A DNA stretch of 17,790 nucleotides from Desulfobacteraceae bacterium UBA5852. Its GTDB lineage: Bacteria > Desulfobacterota > Desulfobacteria > Desulfobacterales > UBA5852. A program made the position numbers and the translations under genes. This document shows, piece by piece, positions 1 through 7,393 of this stretch (its first letter is position 1; each line of letters begins with the position of its first letter). The notes beneath the pieces are model-generated. The model had not been told where the DNA came from. It worked only from the letters and a program-made list of their open reading frames with translations, and did no database searches. Location of the stretch: contig DJGG01000252.1 of the NCBI GenBank assembly GCA_002432195.1, forward strand, positions 1 to 17,790. Reading direction: 5' to 3'.

Positions 1-18
1 ACTTTTTTGAGATGGGTT

Positions 19-444
19 CTAGCCATCGTCGCCCGACACACTCCGGCGCAGGCCCTTGGCCCGGCTGCGCCGCAATTTGGATTCCAGTCGGCGGCGGCGG
101 GCGGCCGCCGTGGGCTGGGTCGCCCGGCGGACGCGCGGCCGCACGCTGGCCCGCCGAATGAGGTCCGCCAGGCGCTCCAGGGCTTCCTGGCGGTTTTGGG
201 CCTGGCTGCGGAAGCGCTCGGCCCGGATCACGATATCGCCCTCGGCGCTCAGGCGGCGGCCGGCCAGGCGTTTGAGCCGCTGACGCACAGCCACGGGAAG
301 CGGCGAGCAGCCATCCACGCGGAAGCGCAGCTGGACAGCCGTGGCGGTCTTGTTCACGTGCTGGCCGCCGGGGCCCGAAGCGCGCACGCAGAGCACCTGG
401 AGATCCTTTTCGTCGATGGCGATGTCAGGGGTCACGGGTATCAT
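19..444 (-). CDS. arfB: Peptidyl-tRNA hydrolase ArfB (ribosome rescue)
   Basis: ArfB hydrolyses peptidyl-tRNA on ribosomes stalled at the end of a non-stop mRNA. The 141-residue product has the release-factor GGQ motif in SGPGGQHVNKT. With the start at 444 the GGQ falls at residues 26-28, the position known for E. coli ArfB/YaeJ (140 aa). The C-terminus is strongly basic (AARRRRLESKLRRSRAKGLRR), as expected of the ArfB tail that threads into the mRNA channel. An upstream in-frame ATG at 507 would add 21 residues and overlap the upstream ATP-grasp gene, so I prefer 444, although no strong ribosome site precedes it. The gene lies 34 bp downstream of the ATP-grasp gene and is probably cotranscribed with it. 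The family call is confident. Confidence 0.92.
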   Translation of the reverse strand: MIPVTPDIAIDEKDLQVLCVRASGPGGQHVNKTATAVQLRFRVDGCSPLPVAVRQRLKRLAGRRLSAEGDIVIRAERFRSQAQNRQEALERLADLIRRASVRPRVRRATQPTAAARRRRLESKLRRSRAKGLRRSVSGDDG

Positions 445-478
445 GGGGTGATGCGCCAATCCTCGGGAGGGGCCGCCC

Positions 479-1648
479 TCAGACGGTCGCCAGGGCGTCG
501 GCCGCAAGATTGCGCACGTCGTCTTCCGCGGCCGCGCGGAATATATACCGGTACTTGCCCATGGCCTCCCAGAAGAGGGGCGGGTTTTCGCCGTGGTCTA
601 CCACCAGGTGGCCGTAGCGCGCCAGCAGGTCGCTGTGGCCCAGCCGGTAAGCCCGGTCGCGGCGCCCTAAATAGCCCACGCAGTAGGGCTTGTCCCGGCG
701 CAGGTTCACCGGGGCGCCGGTGATCATGAGGGCGTATGCGGCATAGAGATCCACATCCGCGCTATAGTTCATCATGTCCAGGATCGGGCCCCCGGGCGGC
801 CGGCAGTTGACCTCGATGGGCATCACGCCGCCGGCGGTCTGAAAAAATTCGATATGGAAGAACTTGCGGCGGATGCCGAAGGCCGCCACCAGTTTGCGGC
901 CGGTTTCGGCCAAGCCCCGGGGCAGTTCCCGGGTGATGCGGATGAACGGGTCCTTGCCCTGGACATACTCCAGCACGCCGTCGCCGTAGGTGAGAGAGCT
1001 TTCGAAAAGCACGCGGCCCTCGCCATCGGCAAGACCGTCGTAGGTCACGATGGGGGCCGACACCCAGGCTTCCATCAGGTAGTCTTCCGGCAGCGAGGCG
1101 AGCAGGGCCCGGAGGGTGGTCCGGTCGTCCACGCGATGAACGCCCCCGGCGCCCACCCCCTCGTCGGGTTTGAGGATCAGGGGCAGGCCCAGCTCATCGG
1201 CCAGCTTGAGTCCCTGGACAAGGCCCTGCACCCGGCCCCCGGGGGCCACGGGCAGCCGGCACCGGCGGAACACCTCTTTCATGGCGGATTTCTTCTTGAT
1301 CCGCTCCAGGTCGTCCGGCCGGATCCCTTCCACGCCATAGGTGGCGTTGATCCAGGCCTCCAGGCGCAGCCACTGCTCGTTGTGGGACTCCACCCACTGG
1401 AAGCCTCCCGGCCGGCCGTGGCCGGCCTTGACGGCCAGCAACTGGTCCACGGCCCGGCCCACCGCGGCCTGGTCCCGCAGGTCGGCCCGCAGGTACCATT
1501 TGAGGGCGTGGCGCAGATCGGGCGGCATCCAGTAGAAATCGGCTTCGCCCACACCGTAGACGCCCACTCCCCGGCGATCCAGCTGCCGGACGAAGTGGGC
1601 GTAGTGGGGCGGGAACTCGGGCGACAGGAAAAGAAAGTCCATGGACAC
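479..1648 (-). CDS. ATP-grasp domain carboxylate-amine ligase-like protein
   Basis: This is an ATP-grasp protein of about 389 residues. The family joins a carboxylate to an amine or thiol through an acyl-phosphate; the substrate here is unknown. Residues 1-110 look like a pre-ATP-grasp Rossmann-like domain (MDFLFLSPEFPP). The ATP-binding lysine is K160 in LILKPDEGVGAGG, followed by the hinge segment MEAW around 192-195. The metal-binding residues are E267 in FFHIEFF and E279/N281 in PIEVNCRPPGG. The start chosen is GTG at 1648, because GGAG sits 5 nt upstream of it. ATG at 1642 is an alternative with an 11-nt spacing. The 3' neighbour is arfB, with no evident pathway link. The fold is confident and the substrate is not assignable. 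Confidence 0.8.
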   Translation of the reverse strand: MSMDFLFLSPEFPPHYAHFVRQLDRRGVGVYGVGEADFYWMPPDLRHALKWYLRADLRDQAAVGRAVDQLLAVKAGHGRPGGFQWVESHNEQWLRLEAWINATYGVEGIRPDDLERIKKKSAMKEVFRRCRLPVAPGGRVQGLVQGLKLADELGLPLILKPDEGVGAGGVHRVDDRTTLRALLASLPEDYLMEAWVSAPIVTYDGLADGEGRVLFESSLTYGDGVLEYVQGKDPFIRITRELPRGLAETGRKLVAAFGIRRKFFHIEFFQTAGGVMPIEVNCRPPGGPILDMMNYSADVDLYAAYALMITGAPVNLRRDKPYCVGYLGRRDRAYRLGHSDLLARYGHLVVDHGENPPLFWEAMGKYRYIFRAAAEDDVRNLAADALATV

Positions 1649-1783
1649 CCCTGCTCCGCGGTTGATGGGGGAAACCTGCCCGTGAACCGGCTCGGGAGGC
1701 GCCGGAAGCGGACTCTCCGGCAGGGTTGGCGAAAGCGGTCAGGAGGCTGCGGGAGCCGGCGCGGCCCCATGGGAGAAGTGCCG

Positions 1784-1801
1784 TCACGGTTACGTCCGTG
1801 A
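1784..1801. repeat. Inverted repeat TCACGG-6-CCGTGA in the ATP-grasp leader
   Basis: The arms TCACGG and CCGTGA flank a 6-base loop (TTACGT). The repeat lies about 135 bp upstream of the ATP-grasp start and downstream of the predicted promoter. It could be an operator or a small RNA hairpin. No known regulator site is recognised. Confidence 0.4.
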
Positions 1802-1849
1802 GCCGCTGATCGACCTTTCGGCTTCCGCAGCGGTTTTTCGATACCTGCT

Positions 1850-1877
1850 AATATACGCATCGGCAGGGTCGAGACAA
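1850..1877 (-). promoter_or_regulatory. Predicted sigma70-type promoter for ATP-grasp/arfB
   Basis: On the minus strand, TTGTCT (1877-1872, 4/6 match to the -35 consensus) is followed after 16 bp by TATATT (1855-1850, 5/6 match to the -10). Transcription would start near 1842, giving a leader of roughly 195 nt before the ATP-grasp start. The prediction comes from consensus matching only. Confidence 0.45.
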
Positions 1878-2015
1878 TCTCCCGCTGCGGAATTCCCCCG
1901 GCCGGGTGACGATGGCGGTTGGTCCATGCGCCCGCCTGTGATAGAAAATGCGACATGCACCCCTGGGGAGGCCCCCGTTGCCCCACCACCGTCAACCGTC
2001 CTCGAGGATTGCCGG

Positions 2016-2780
2016 ATGCTCAAAGCCGTGCTGCTGGATCTCGACAACACCTTGGTGCTCTTCGATGAGCCGGCTTTCTTCCGGCAGTATTTTCCGCGCA
2101 TCGCCGGCCGCTTCGCCGACCTGTTGGCGCCTGCCGCGTTTCAGGCGCGGCTCCTGCAGGCCACCCGGAGCCTGGCGGTCAGCGACGGTACCCGCCGCAA
2201 TGCGGAACGCTTCCGGGAGGCCTTCGCGGCCGGGATGGACGGCCGGAGCGCCGAGCTTTGGCAGCGCTTCATGACCTTTTACGCCACCGATTTCGCCATT
2301 ATTCAGGTATCGGTCCGGGCGCCGGAGGGGCTCAAGGCCACCATGGCCCGCCTGCGGGCCAGCGGGCTGCCCCTGGTGGTGGCCACCAACCCCATTTTCC
2401 CGGAGGCCGTGCAGCGTCAGCGCCTGGAATGGGTGGGGGTGCCGGCGGCCGGCTTTCGCCTGGTGACATCCATCGAAACCAGTTCCTACGTCAAGCCCCA
2501 TCCCGGATATTATCGCGAGGTGGCCGACCACCTGGGGGTCAATCCGGCGGACTGCCTCATGGTGGGCAACGACCCCGTCAACGACATGGCCGCGGGGCTG
2601 GAAGGCATGCACACCTATCTCACCGAGGACGCCGCCCGGGGGGATTTCGGCTTCCTGGCCCTCACCCGGAGAAAGCGGACGGAGGGGCTGCCGGAAATCC
2701 CGCCCCCGGAATTTCAGGGTCCCCTGGCGCGCCTGCCGGAGGCCCTGAAGCGCCTGGGGGTTTTGGTCCCGGGAGCTTGA
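2016..2780 (+). CDS. HAD-superfamily hydrolase
   Basis: This is a 254-residue HAD phosphohydrolase. All four HAD motifs are visible: motif I DLDNTL with D8 and D10, motif II T124 in VVATNP, motif III K160 in YVKPHPGYY, and motif IV GNDPVNDM with D186 and D190. Residues about 15-90 form an alpha-helical cap, as in phosphoglycolate-phosphatase-like members. The start is ATG 2016, because GAGG lies 8 nt upstream and motif I then falls at residue 8 as usual; longer in-frame starts would add a non-homologous tail. A stable hairpin begins 7 bp after the stop, so the gene is probably a single transcription unit. The substrate cannot be read from the sequence; small phosphorylated metabolites are typical. 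Confidence 0.88.
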   Translation: MLKAVLLDLDNTLVLFDEPAFFRQYFPRIAGRFADLLAPAAFQARLLQATRSLAVSDGTRRNAERFREAFAAGMDGRSAELWQRFMTFYATDFAIIQVSVRAPEGLKATMARLRASGLPLVVATNPIFPEAVQRQRLEWVGVPAAGFRLVTSIETSSYVKPHPGYYREVADHLGVNPADCLMVGNDPVNDMAAGLEGMHTYLTEDAARGDFGFLALTRRKRTEGLPEIPPPEFQGPLARLPEALKRLGVLVPGA

Positions 2781-2787
2781 GGGCGCT

Positions 2788-2826
2788 CCAACCCCGCACC
2801 CATCCGCCGCCGACCTGCGGGGTTGG
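2788..2826 (+). terminator. Long hairpin downstream of the HAD gene, no U-tract
   Basis: A perfect 11-bp stem, CCAACCCCGCA (2788-2798) with TGCGGGGTTGG (2816-2826), encloses a 17-nt loop and starts 7 bp after the HAD stop codon. No T-run follows, so it is either a U-less terminator or an mRNA 3'-end stabiliser. Confidence 0.55.
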
Positions 2827-3041
2827 CATGGCCATCGCGCGGCCCGCGCCAACGCGGCCCCCGGCGGCGGGCCCGGGCGTCGATCCGAACCCTGCAGGTC
2901 GCCTTCCGGCCTCTTGCGTTCCCGAAGCATTTGTTCCATGGTGGCTTGAGATGGATGTGACGAGGAGCCCCGGGCCGGACGCGGAGGTACCATCGGCCCC
3001 GCCGGGAGCCGCTGAGGCCGCGTTGCATCGGGGGTGACAGC

Positions 3042-4145
3042 ATGACGGCGACCGACGCCTCCAGGACCATGACGGAAGGCTGCCAGGGGCGGATCCTGGC
3101 CGGGAACTTCAGCCCTGGTCTCCAGGCCCGCGTGCGGGAACTCGTCCAGCGCTTCCGGGCGTTCGACGAGGCGGGCAGCCCGACCATCCCCTATGTGGCG
3201 GCCTGGCACGCCCACGGTGAGACCATCTGGTACGAGTTCGTGGGCCGGCGGCTGGCGCTCCTCCTGGGCTGGGAGGACGTTGCCGCGGCGGAGCGCTTCC
3301 GGGCGAGCGTCGTGGAGCGGCGGGTCTTTCGGGCGCCCGTGGCCGGCCTGGGGGTCCGGGAGGAAATCCTGCCCTCGGGGGAGCTGGACCGGCAGCGCTC
3401 CGGGTTGCGGGATGAAGTGCGGCGCGACGGTGCCCTGGAAGCGGTCTACAAAGTGGCCGCGGCCACCGGTGAGCCCGTCTGGCTGAAGGACCAGGCCCGG
3501 GTGGAATATCATGAACCCGACGACCTGTTTCTCTCCATGGGGTGTCTCACCCCCGTGTCCCACGAAATGGCCCTGGAAGACGAGCTCAAGAGCGCCCAGG
3601 AAGCCCTGCGGGTGAGCGAACGCAAATTCCGCGAGCAGGCCGTGCGCGACAACCTCACGGGTCTCTTCAACACGCGGTACCTCTACCGCGCGCTCCAGGA
3701 GCTCATCGCCGGCAGCCGGCGGGACGATGTCCCTTTCTCCCTGATCTTCATGGACATGGACAACTTCAAGGCCGTCGTGGATGCCCATGGCCATCTCAAC
3801 GCCAGCCGGGCGTTGCAGGAAGTGGCCGGCACCATCCGGGAAACCCTTGCGCCACCGGCCTTCGGCGTGGCTTACGGGGGGGACGAGTTCGTGGCGGTGC
3901 TGCCCGGCGTCGCGAAGCGCACGGCCCTAGCGCTGGCCGAGCGCCTGCGGGCCGCCGTGGCCGAGGCCCGCTACCTGACGGGGCGCGGGCTGTGCGTCCG
4001 GGTGCAGGCCAGCCTGGGGGTATCCACTTTTCCGGAAGATGCCGAAGACCTCACCGATATGCTGGCCCTGGCCGACCAGGCCATGTTCCGGGTCAAGAAG
4101 CAGGGGAAGAACTCGGTGGCCGCGGTGAACCCGGGAGCTGGCTGA
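3042..4145 (+). CDS. PAS-like/GGDEF nucleotide cyclase, Hypr (cGAMP synthase) type candidate
   Basis: This is a 367-residue soluble signalling enzyme. Residues about 20-175 resemble a PAS-like sensor (WHAHGETIWYEFVGRRLALL and VWLKDQARVEYH). A short helical linker (about 178-200) leads to a GGDEF domain that begins near DNLTGLFN. The active site has D238 and D240 in MDMDNFK and G279-G280-D281-E282-F283, so metal and catalytic residues are present. The base-recognition positions differ from canonical diguanylate cyclases: V246 replaces PleD N335 and S255 replaces PleD D344 (GHLNASRAL). Ser at the latter site is the known signature of Hypr enzymes such as Geobacter GacA, which make 3',3'-cGAMP. 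The inhibitory I-site RxxD is Ala-Pro-Pro-Ala here. GGGGGT precedes the ATG at 3042, and a perfect GC hairpin follows the stop. The GGDEF fold is certain; the cGAMP product is inferred. Confidence 0.88.
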   Translation: MTATDASRTMTEGCQGRILAGNFSPGLQARVRELVQRFRAFDEAGSPTIPYVAAWHAHGETIWYEFVGRRLALLLGWEDVAAAERFRASVVERRVFRAPVAGLGVREEILPSGELDRQRSGLRDEVRRDGALEAVYKVAAATGEPVWLKDQARVEYHEPDDLFLSMGCLTPVSHEMALEDELKSAQEALRVSERKFREQAVRDNLTGLFNTRYLYRALQELIAGSRRDDVPFSLIFMDMDNFKAVVDAHGHLNASRALQEVAGTIRETLAPPAFGVAYGGDEFVAVLPGVAKRTALALAERLRAAVAEARYLTGRGLCVRVQASLGVSTFPEDAEDLTDMLALADQAMFRVKKQGKNSVAAVNPGAG

Positions 4146-4150
4146 AGGCC

Positions 4151-4188
4151 CCGGCGCCACCGGGTCGAAGGGTCCCCGGTGGCGCCGG
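4151..4188 (+). terminator. Perfect 14-bp GC hairpin downstream of the GGDEF gene
   Basis: The arms CCGGCGCCACCGGG (4151-4164) and CCCGGTGGCGCCGG (4175-4188) are exact complements around a 10-nt loop. The hairpin begins 6 bp after the stop codon and is not followed by a T-run. It probably ends or protects the GGDEF transcript before the flavin oxidoreductase gene, 80 bp further on. Confidence 0.6.
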
Positions 4189-4268
4189 CCTCCGGGACAG
4201 CGCCGCTCCGGGAGATCCGCCGGCGCGGCGCGCCCGAGGACCAACACGCATCCGCCCAAGGAGGACCC

Positions 4269-5390
4269 ATGCCACAAGCCGCCTACCCCAATCTGTTCCG
4301 GCCCTGCCGGCTCCAGAAGCTTTGGTTGAAGAACCGTCTCACCATGGCGCCCCTCTACCTGGGGTATGCCGATGAGGGGGGTACGGTCTCCGACCTGATG
4401 CGGGACCACTACAGGCAGATGGCCCGCAGCGGGGTAGCCCTGGTGGTGGTGGAAAATGCCGGCATCGCCCAGACCGGCCGCGGTTCCCCCCGCACCCTGC
4501 GCTGTGATCACGACCGCTACATCAAGGGGCTCGCCCAGCTGGCGGACATCATCCGCGCCGAGAAAGCCCGCAGCGCCCTGCAGATCAATCACGCCGGCCG
4601 ATTCGCCCGGGACGCCCAGCCGGTGTCGGCCTCGGCGGTGACGGCTTTCGGCCGCACGCCGCGCCCCCTGCTCAAAAGGGAGATCGCCGCCGTCCAGAAG
4701 CAATACGCCCGGGCCGCCCAGAGAGCCCAGCGCGCCGGCTTCGACCTGGTGGAGCTCCACGGGGGCACGGGATACCTGCTGGCCCAGTTCGTCTCCCCGC
4801 GCACCAATCGCCGGGCGGATGCCTACGGAGGCGCGTTGGCCAACCGCATGCGCTTCCCCCTGGAGGTCCTGGCGCGGGTCAAGGACGCGGTGGGGGATTT
4901 TCCCGTGGGTTATCGTTTCCTGGCCGACGAGTGGCTGCCGGACGGCTTGCGAACGGAGGAATCGGCGGTGCTGGCTGCGGAGCTGGCGCGCCAGGGCGTG
5001 GCCTACCTGTCGGTGATGGGGGGGACCTACGAGTCCTTCTCCCTGCCGGAGGTGGTGCGCCGTTCCCGGCGTCCCTGCTACATGGTGAACCTGGCGCGCC
5101 TGATCAAGAAGGCCGTGGACGTTCCCGTCATCGCCGCCGGGCGGATTGCTACCCCGCGGCTGGCGGAGGCGATCCTGGCCAAAGGCTACGCCGATTTCAT
5201 CGGCCTGGCCCGGATGCTGTGGGTGGATCCCGAGTGGCCCCGGAAGGCCCGGGCCGGCAAGGACCAGAGCATCCGCAAATGCAGTCCGACCTGCGATGCC
5301 TGCATGCAGTTGGTGATGCGCGGCCAGCCGGCCTTCTGTCCCCGCTGGGCGAAGGACCGGCGCGACCGGCGGCGGGAAATGTTCCCCTGA
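4269..5390 (+). CDS. Old-Yellow-Enzyme family NADH:flavin oxidoreductase with Cys cluster
   Basis: This 373-residue protein is an FMN-binding TIM barrel of the OYE / 2,4-dienoyl-CoA reductase family. These enzymes reduce activated C=C bonds with NAD(P)H or a partner reductant. Family marks include KNRLTMAPL near the N-terminus, HAGR with H108, and H164-x-x-T-G-Y169-LLAQFVSP followed by NRRADAYGGALANRMRF. Classical OYE has Asn or His where T167 is. The C-terminus has C338-x3-C342-x2-C345-x11-C357, resembling the 4Fe-4S ligands of dienoyl-CoA reductase and trimethylamine dehydrogenase. However, the protein stops there, without the FAD/NAD domain those enzymes carry. The start is fixed by AAGGAGG just upstream of ATG 4269; the reading frame stays open upstream to 4179 without a comparable ribosome site. 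The substrate is unknown. Confidence 0.88.
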   Translation: MPQAAYPNLFRPCRLQKLWLKNRLTMAPLYLGYADEGGTVSDLMRDHYRQMARSGVALVVVENAGIAQTGRGSPRTLRCDHDRYIKGLAQLADIIRAEKARSALQINHAGRFARDAQPVSASAVTAFGRTPRPLLKREIAAVQKQYARAAQRAQRAGFDLVELHGGTGYLLAQFVSPRTNRRADAYGGALANRMRFPLEVLARVKDAVGDFPVGYRFLADEWLPDGLRTEESAVLAAELARQGVAYLSVMGGTYESFSLPEVVRRSRRPCYMVNLARLIKKAVDVPVIAAGRIATPRLAEAILAKGYADFIGLARMLWVDPEWPRKARAGKDQSIRKCSPTCDACMQLVMRGQPAFCPRWAKDRRDRRREMFP

Positions 5391-5465
5391 GGGCTGGAAC
5401 GCCGCGGAGGGCCGCGGGGGCGGAGAATCGGCGCCGGAAGGCGCGGGGCCGGAGGAAGCGGAACC

Positions 5466-5999
5466 ATGGTGGAGACGTCCGGGGATGACCTGCCCGAAAC
5501 GGTGATTCCCAGGGAGCAGGCCGTTTTCTGGATGGATGGGCGCGGCCGCTGGCGCAACGCCGGCGGGCCTTTCCGGATCAGGCGCATCATCGCGCGTTTC
5601 AATCGTGCCATCCGCCGGGATGCGGGGGGCTATTACCTGACCCAGGTCAATGGGCAGCGCCGGGAGAAGATCTATTTTCCGCATGCGGAGACGGCCCTTT
5701 TCGTGGTGCGTCTCCACGGCGGCGGCGCGCCGGAGCTGGAGTTGAACACGGGTCGGCGCCTGCCCCTGGAGGCCTCCCGTCTCTTCATCTGCGGCGACAG
5801 CCTCTATTTCCGGGTCGGTGCGGAAATCGCCAAGTTCGGCGAGCAGGCGCTGCTGGCCATGGCCGCGCAACTGGAGATGGCTGGCGAGGGGGAATGCCAC
5901 CTGGTGGTGCCGGGTTCCCGCCGGGTGCGGGTGCCGGTCGTGGAGCGCCTGCCCGGAAGTTGCCGGAAGGGCGTTGACCCACCGGCGGCGATGGGCTAA
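5466..5999 (+). CDS. Conserved hypothetical protein, DUF1285-like
   Basis: This soluble 177-residue protein has no membrane segment or signal peptide. Residues about 17-70 (VFWMDGRGRWRNAGG, then RRDAGGYYLTQ and REKIYF) resemble the N-terminal part of DUF1285 proteins, in which a short sheet is followed by a Y/F-rich strand pattern. I recall similar proteins in Desulfobacterota, sometimes mislabelled as MFS transporter permease; nothing here supports transport. The start at 5466 is preceded by GGAGGAAG. The gene is 75 bp after the flavin oxidoreductase and about 100 bp before an MFS gene, so all three may be cotranscribed. Function is unknown; this is a recollected family resemblance and not a verified hit. 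Confidence 0.65.
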   Translation: MVETSGDDLPETVIPREQAVFWMDGRGRWRNAGGPFRIRRIIARFNRAIRRDAGGYYLTQVNGQRREKIYFPHAETALFVVRLHGGGAPELELNTGRRLPLEASRLFICGDSLYFRVGAEIAKFGEQALLAMAAQLEMAGEGECHLVVPGSRRVRVPVVERLPGSCRKGVDPPAAMG

Positions 6000-6102
6000 A
6001 AGGTAGCGCTTTCACCGCCCTGCGGGGCCGGCTGCCGAACCCGTTGTCACCCGGATCCGGGGCCGCCCCGGAGAGTTCCCCGGAGCCCGGAAAGCCGCCA
6101 CC

Positions 6103-7329
6103 ATGAGCATCGATCCCCAGCGCACGCACTGGAAGGTCATCGTCGCCATCACCCTCGTGCACTTCACCGGGGATTTCTTCAGTTCCTTTACCAGCCCCCT
6201 CTTTCCGGTCTTCGTGGACCAGCTCCACCTGAGCCTCGCCCAGGTGGGGTTCATTGCCGGCGTCAACCGCTTTCTGGCCTTCGTGGTGCAACCCACGGTG
6301 GGCTACCTGGCCGATCGCACCCAGAGCCGGGTCTATGTGCTGGGAGGGGTGCTGTTGACCGTGGTCTTTCTCCCCCTCACCGGCCTGGCCGCCTCCTTCT
6401 GGCCCTTGCTGGGATGCGTGGCCCTGGGCTCCATCGGGTCCTCGATGTTTCATCCCTCGGTGGCCGGCATGGTGCCGGTTTACGCCGGCCGGCAGGCGGG
6501 CCTGGCCATGTCGGTTTTCAACACCGGGGGCACGCTGGCCTTCGGCGTGGGGCCGGTCCTGATCACCGCCTGGGTGGCGCGCTTCGGGCTCGGCGCCATG
6601 CCCTGGGCCACGCTGCCCGGCCTGGCGGCCTTGGCCTTCCTCTATTTTACCGTTCCGCGGCCGGTGAGCGAAGGCTTGCGCCACCTGGGGTTCTGGGGGG
6701 CGCTGCGGGAGAGCCTGGGAACGGTCTGGAGCTCCATGGTGCTCATCTGGGTGATCCAGGTCCTGCGGGCCGTGGTGGGCCAATCCTTCCTGACCTTCAT
6801 CCCCGTGCTCTACGTGGGGCAGGGGTATTCCCTCACCGCGGCCGGGGCCCTCTTTTCCATTTTCACCGTGGCCGGGACCTTCAGCGGGGTGCTGGCCGGA
6901 CACCTTTCCGACCGCATCGGTTTCAAGCCGATTTTCTACGGGGTCTATGGCCTGATGACGCCCCTATTGATCCTGCTGCTCCACCTCGAGGGCGCCTGGG
7001 TCTACCTGGGCACCGCCCTGGCCGGGGCCAGCGTGCTGGCCACCCTGCCCCTGGGGGTGGTCATGGCCCAGGCGCTGGCCCCCCGGGGACGCTCCATGGC
7101 CGCCAGCCTCATGATGGGTCTGAGCGTGGGCCTCGGCGGTCTCGTGGCGCCCCTGGTGGGGATGCTGGCCGACCGCTACGGTGTGCGCCATGCCCTGCAC
7201 GGCGTGGCCCTGCTCCCCCTGGTGATCCTGGCGCTGATCCGCTTCATGCCGGAAGTCGGTGCGCCCCGTGCCGGCCGCGGATCCGCGGCCGCGCCGGCAT
7301 CCCCGGGGTCCTCGGACCTGCGCCCCTGA
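6103..7329 (+). CDS. MFS transporter, fosmidomycin-resistance (Fsr)-like
   Basis: This 408-residue inner-membrane protein has about 12 hydrophobic helices in two halves. The first half carries VHFTGDFFSSFTSPLFPVF, the loop GYLADRTQSR after TM2, and GSIGSSMFHPSVAGMVP, a combination typical of the Fsr-like drug-efflux branch. The second half has the matching loop GHLSDRIGFKP and ends at IRFMPEV, followed by a poorly conserved Ala/Gly/Ser/Pro-rich tail. Fsr members use the proton gradient to export small molecules; the substrate here is unknown. The start ATG 6103 has only a weak GGAAAG ribosome site. The next gene begins 64 bp downstream in the same direction, which allows cotranscription with the lyase-like gene. 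Confidence 0.88.
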   Translation: MSIDPQRTHWKVIVAITLVHFTGDFFSSFTSPLFPVFVDQLHLSLAQVGFIAGVNRFLAFVVQPTVGYLADRTQSRVYVLGGVLLTVVFLPLTGLAASFWPLLGCVALGSIGSSMFHPSVAGMVPVYAGRQAGLAMSVFNTGGTLAFGVGPVLITAWVARFGLGAMPWATLPGLAALAFLYFTVPRPVSEGLRHLGFWGALRESLGTVWSSMVLIWVIQVLRAVVGQSFLTFIPVLYVGQGYSLTAAGALFSIFTVAGTFSGVLAGHLSDRIGFKPIFYGVYGLMTPLLILLLHLEGAWVYLGTALAGASVLATLPLGVVMAQALAPRGRSMAASLMMGLSVGLGGLVAPLVGMLADRYGVRHALHGVALLPLVILALIRFMPEVGAPRAGRGSAAAPASPGSSDLRP

Positions 7330-7393
7330 GCAAGATCCTTGAGGGTAAAGATACCGGAGGCCAGGGGGGGCGACACCCGGGAAAGGAAATCCG

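Larger units (their letters stand above)
1649..2015. other. Divergent intergenic region (ATP-grasp / HAD)
   Basis: This 367-bp stretch separates the leftward ATP-grasp gene from the rightward HAD gene. It holds a leftward sigma70-like promoter (1850-1877), an 18-bp inverted repeat (1784-1801) in the predicted leader, and the HAD ribosome site GAGG at 2004-2007. Short open frames crossing it show no protein-family features. The area around 1830-1860 is clearly more AT-rich than its surroundings, consistent with regulatory DNA. Confidence 0.6.

Noticed and set aside
1..18. T-run TTTTTT at the left edge as a terminator
   Set aside because: The hairpin that would precede it lies outside the window, so it cannot be supported.
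1992..3794. 600-aa open frame on the minus strand across HAD and GGDEF
   Set aside because: It is antisense to two genes with complete family motifs, crosses their hairpin and intergenic DNA, and has His/Gly/Pro-rich composition typical of GC-rich shadow frames.
3927..5900. 657-aa open frame on the minus strand
   Set aside because: It is antisense to the flavin oxidoreductase and spans several intergenic gaps, with no recognisable domain; it is a shadow frame caused by high third-position GC.
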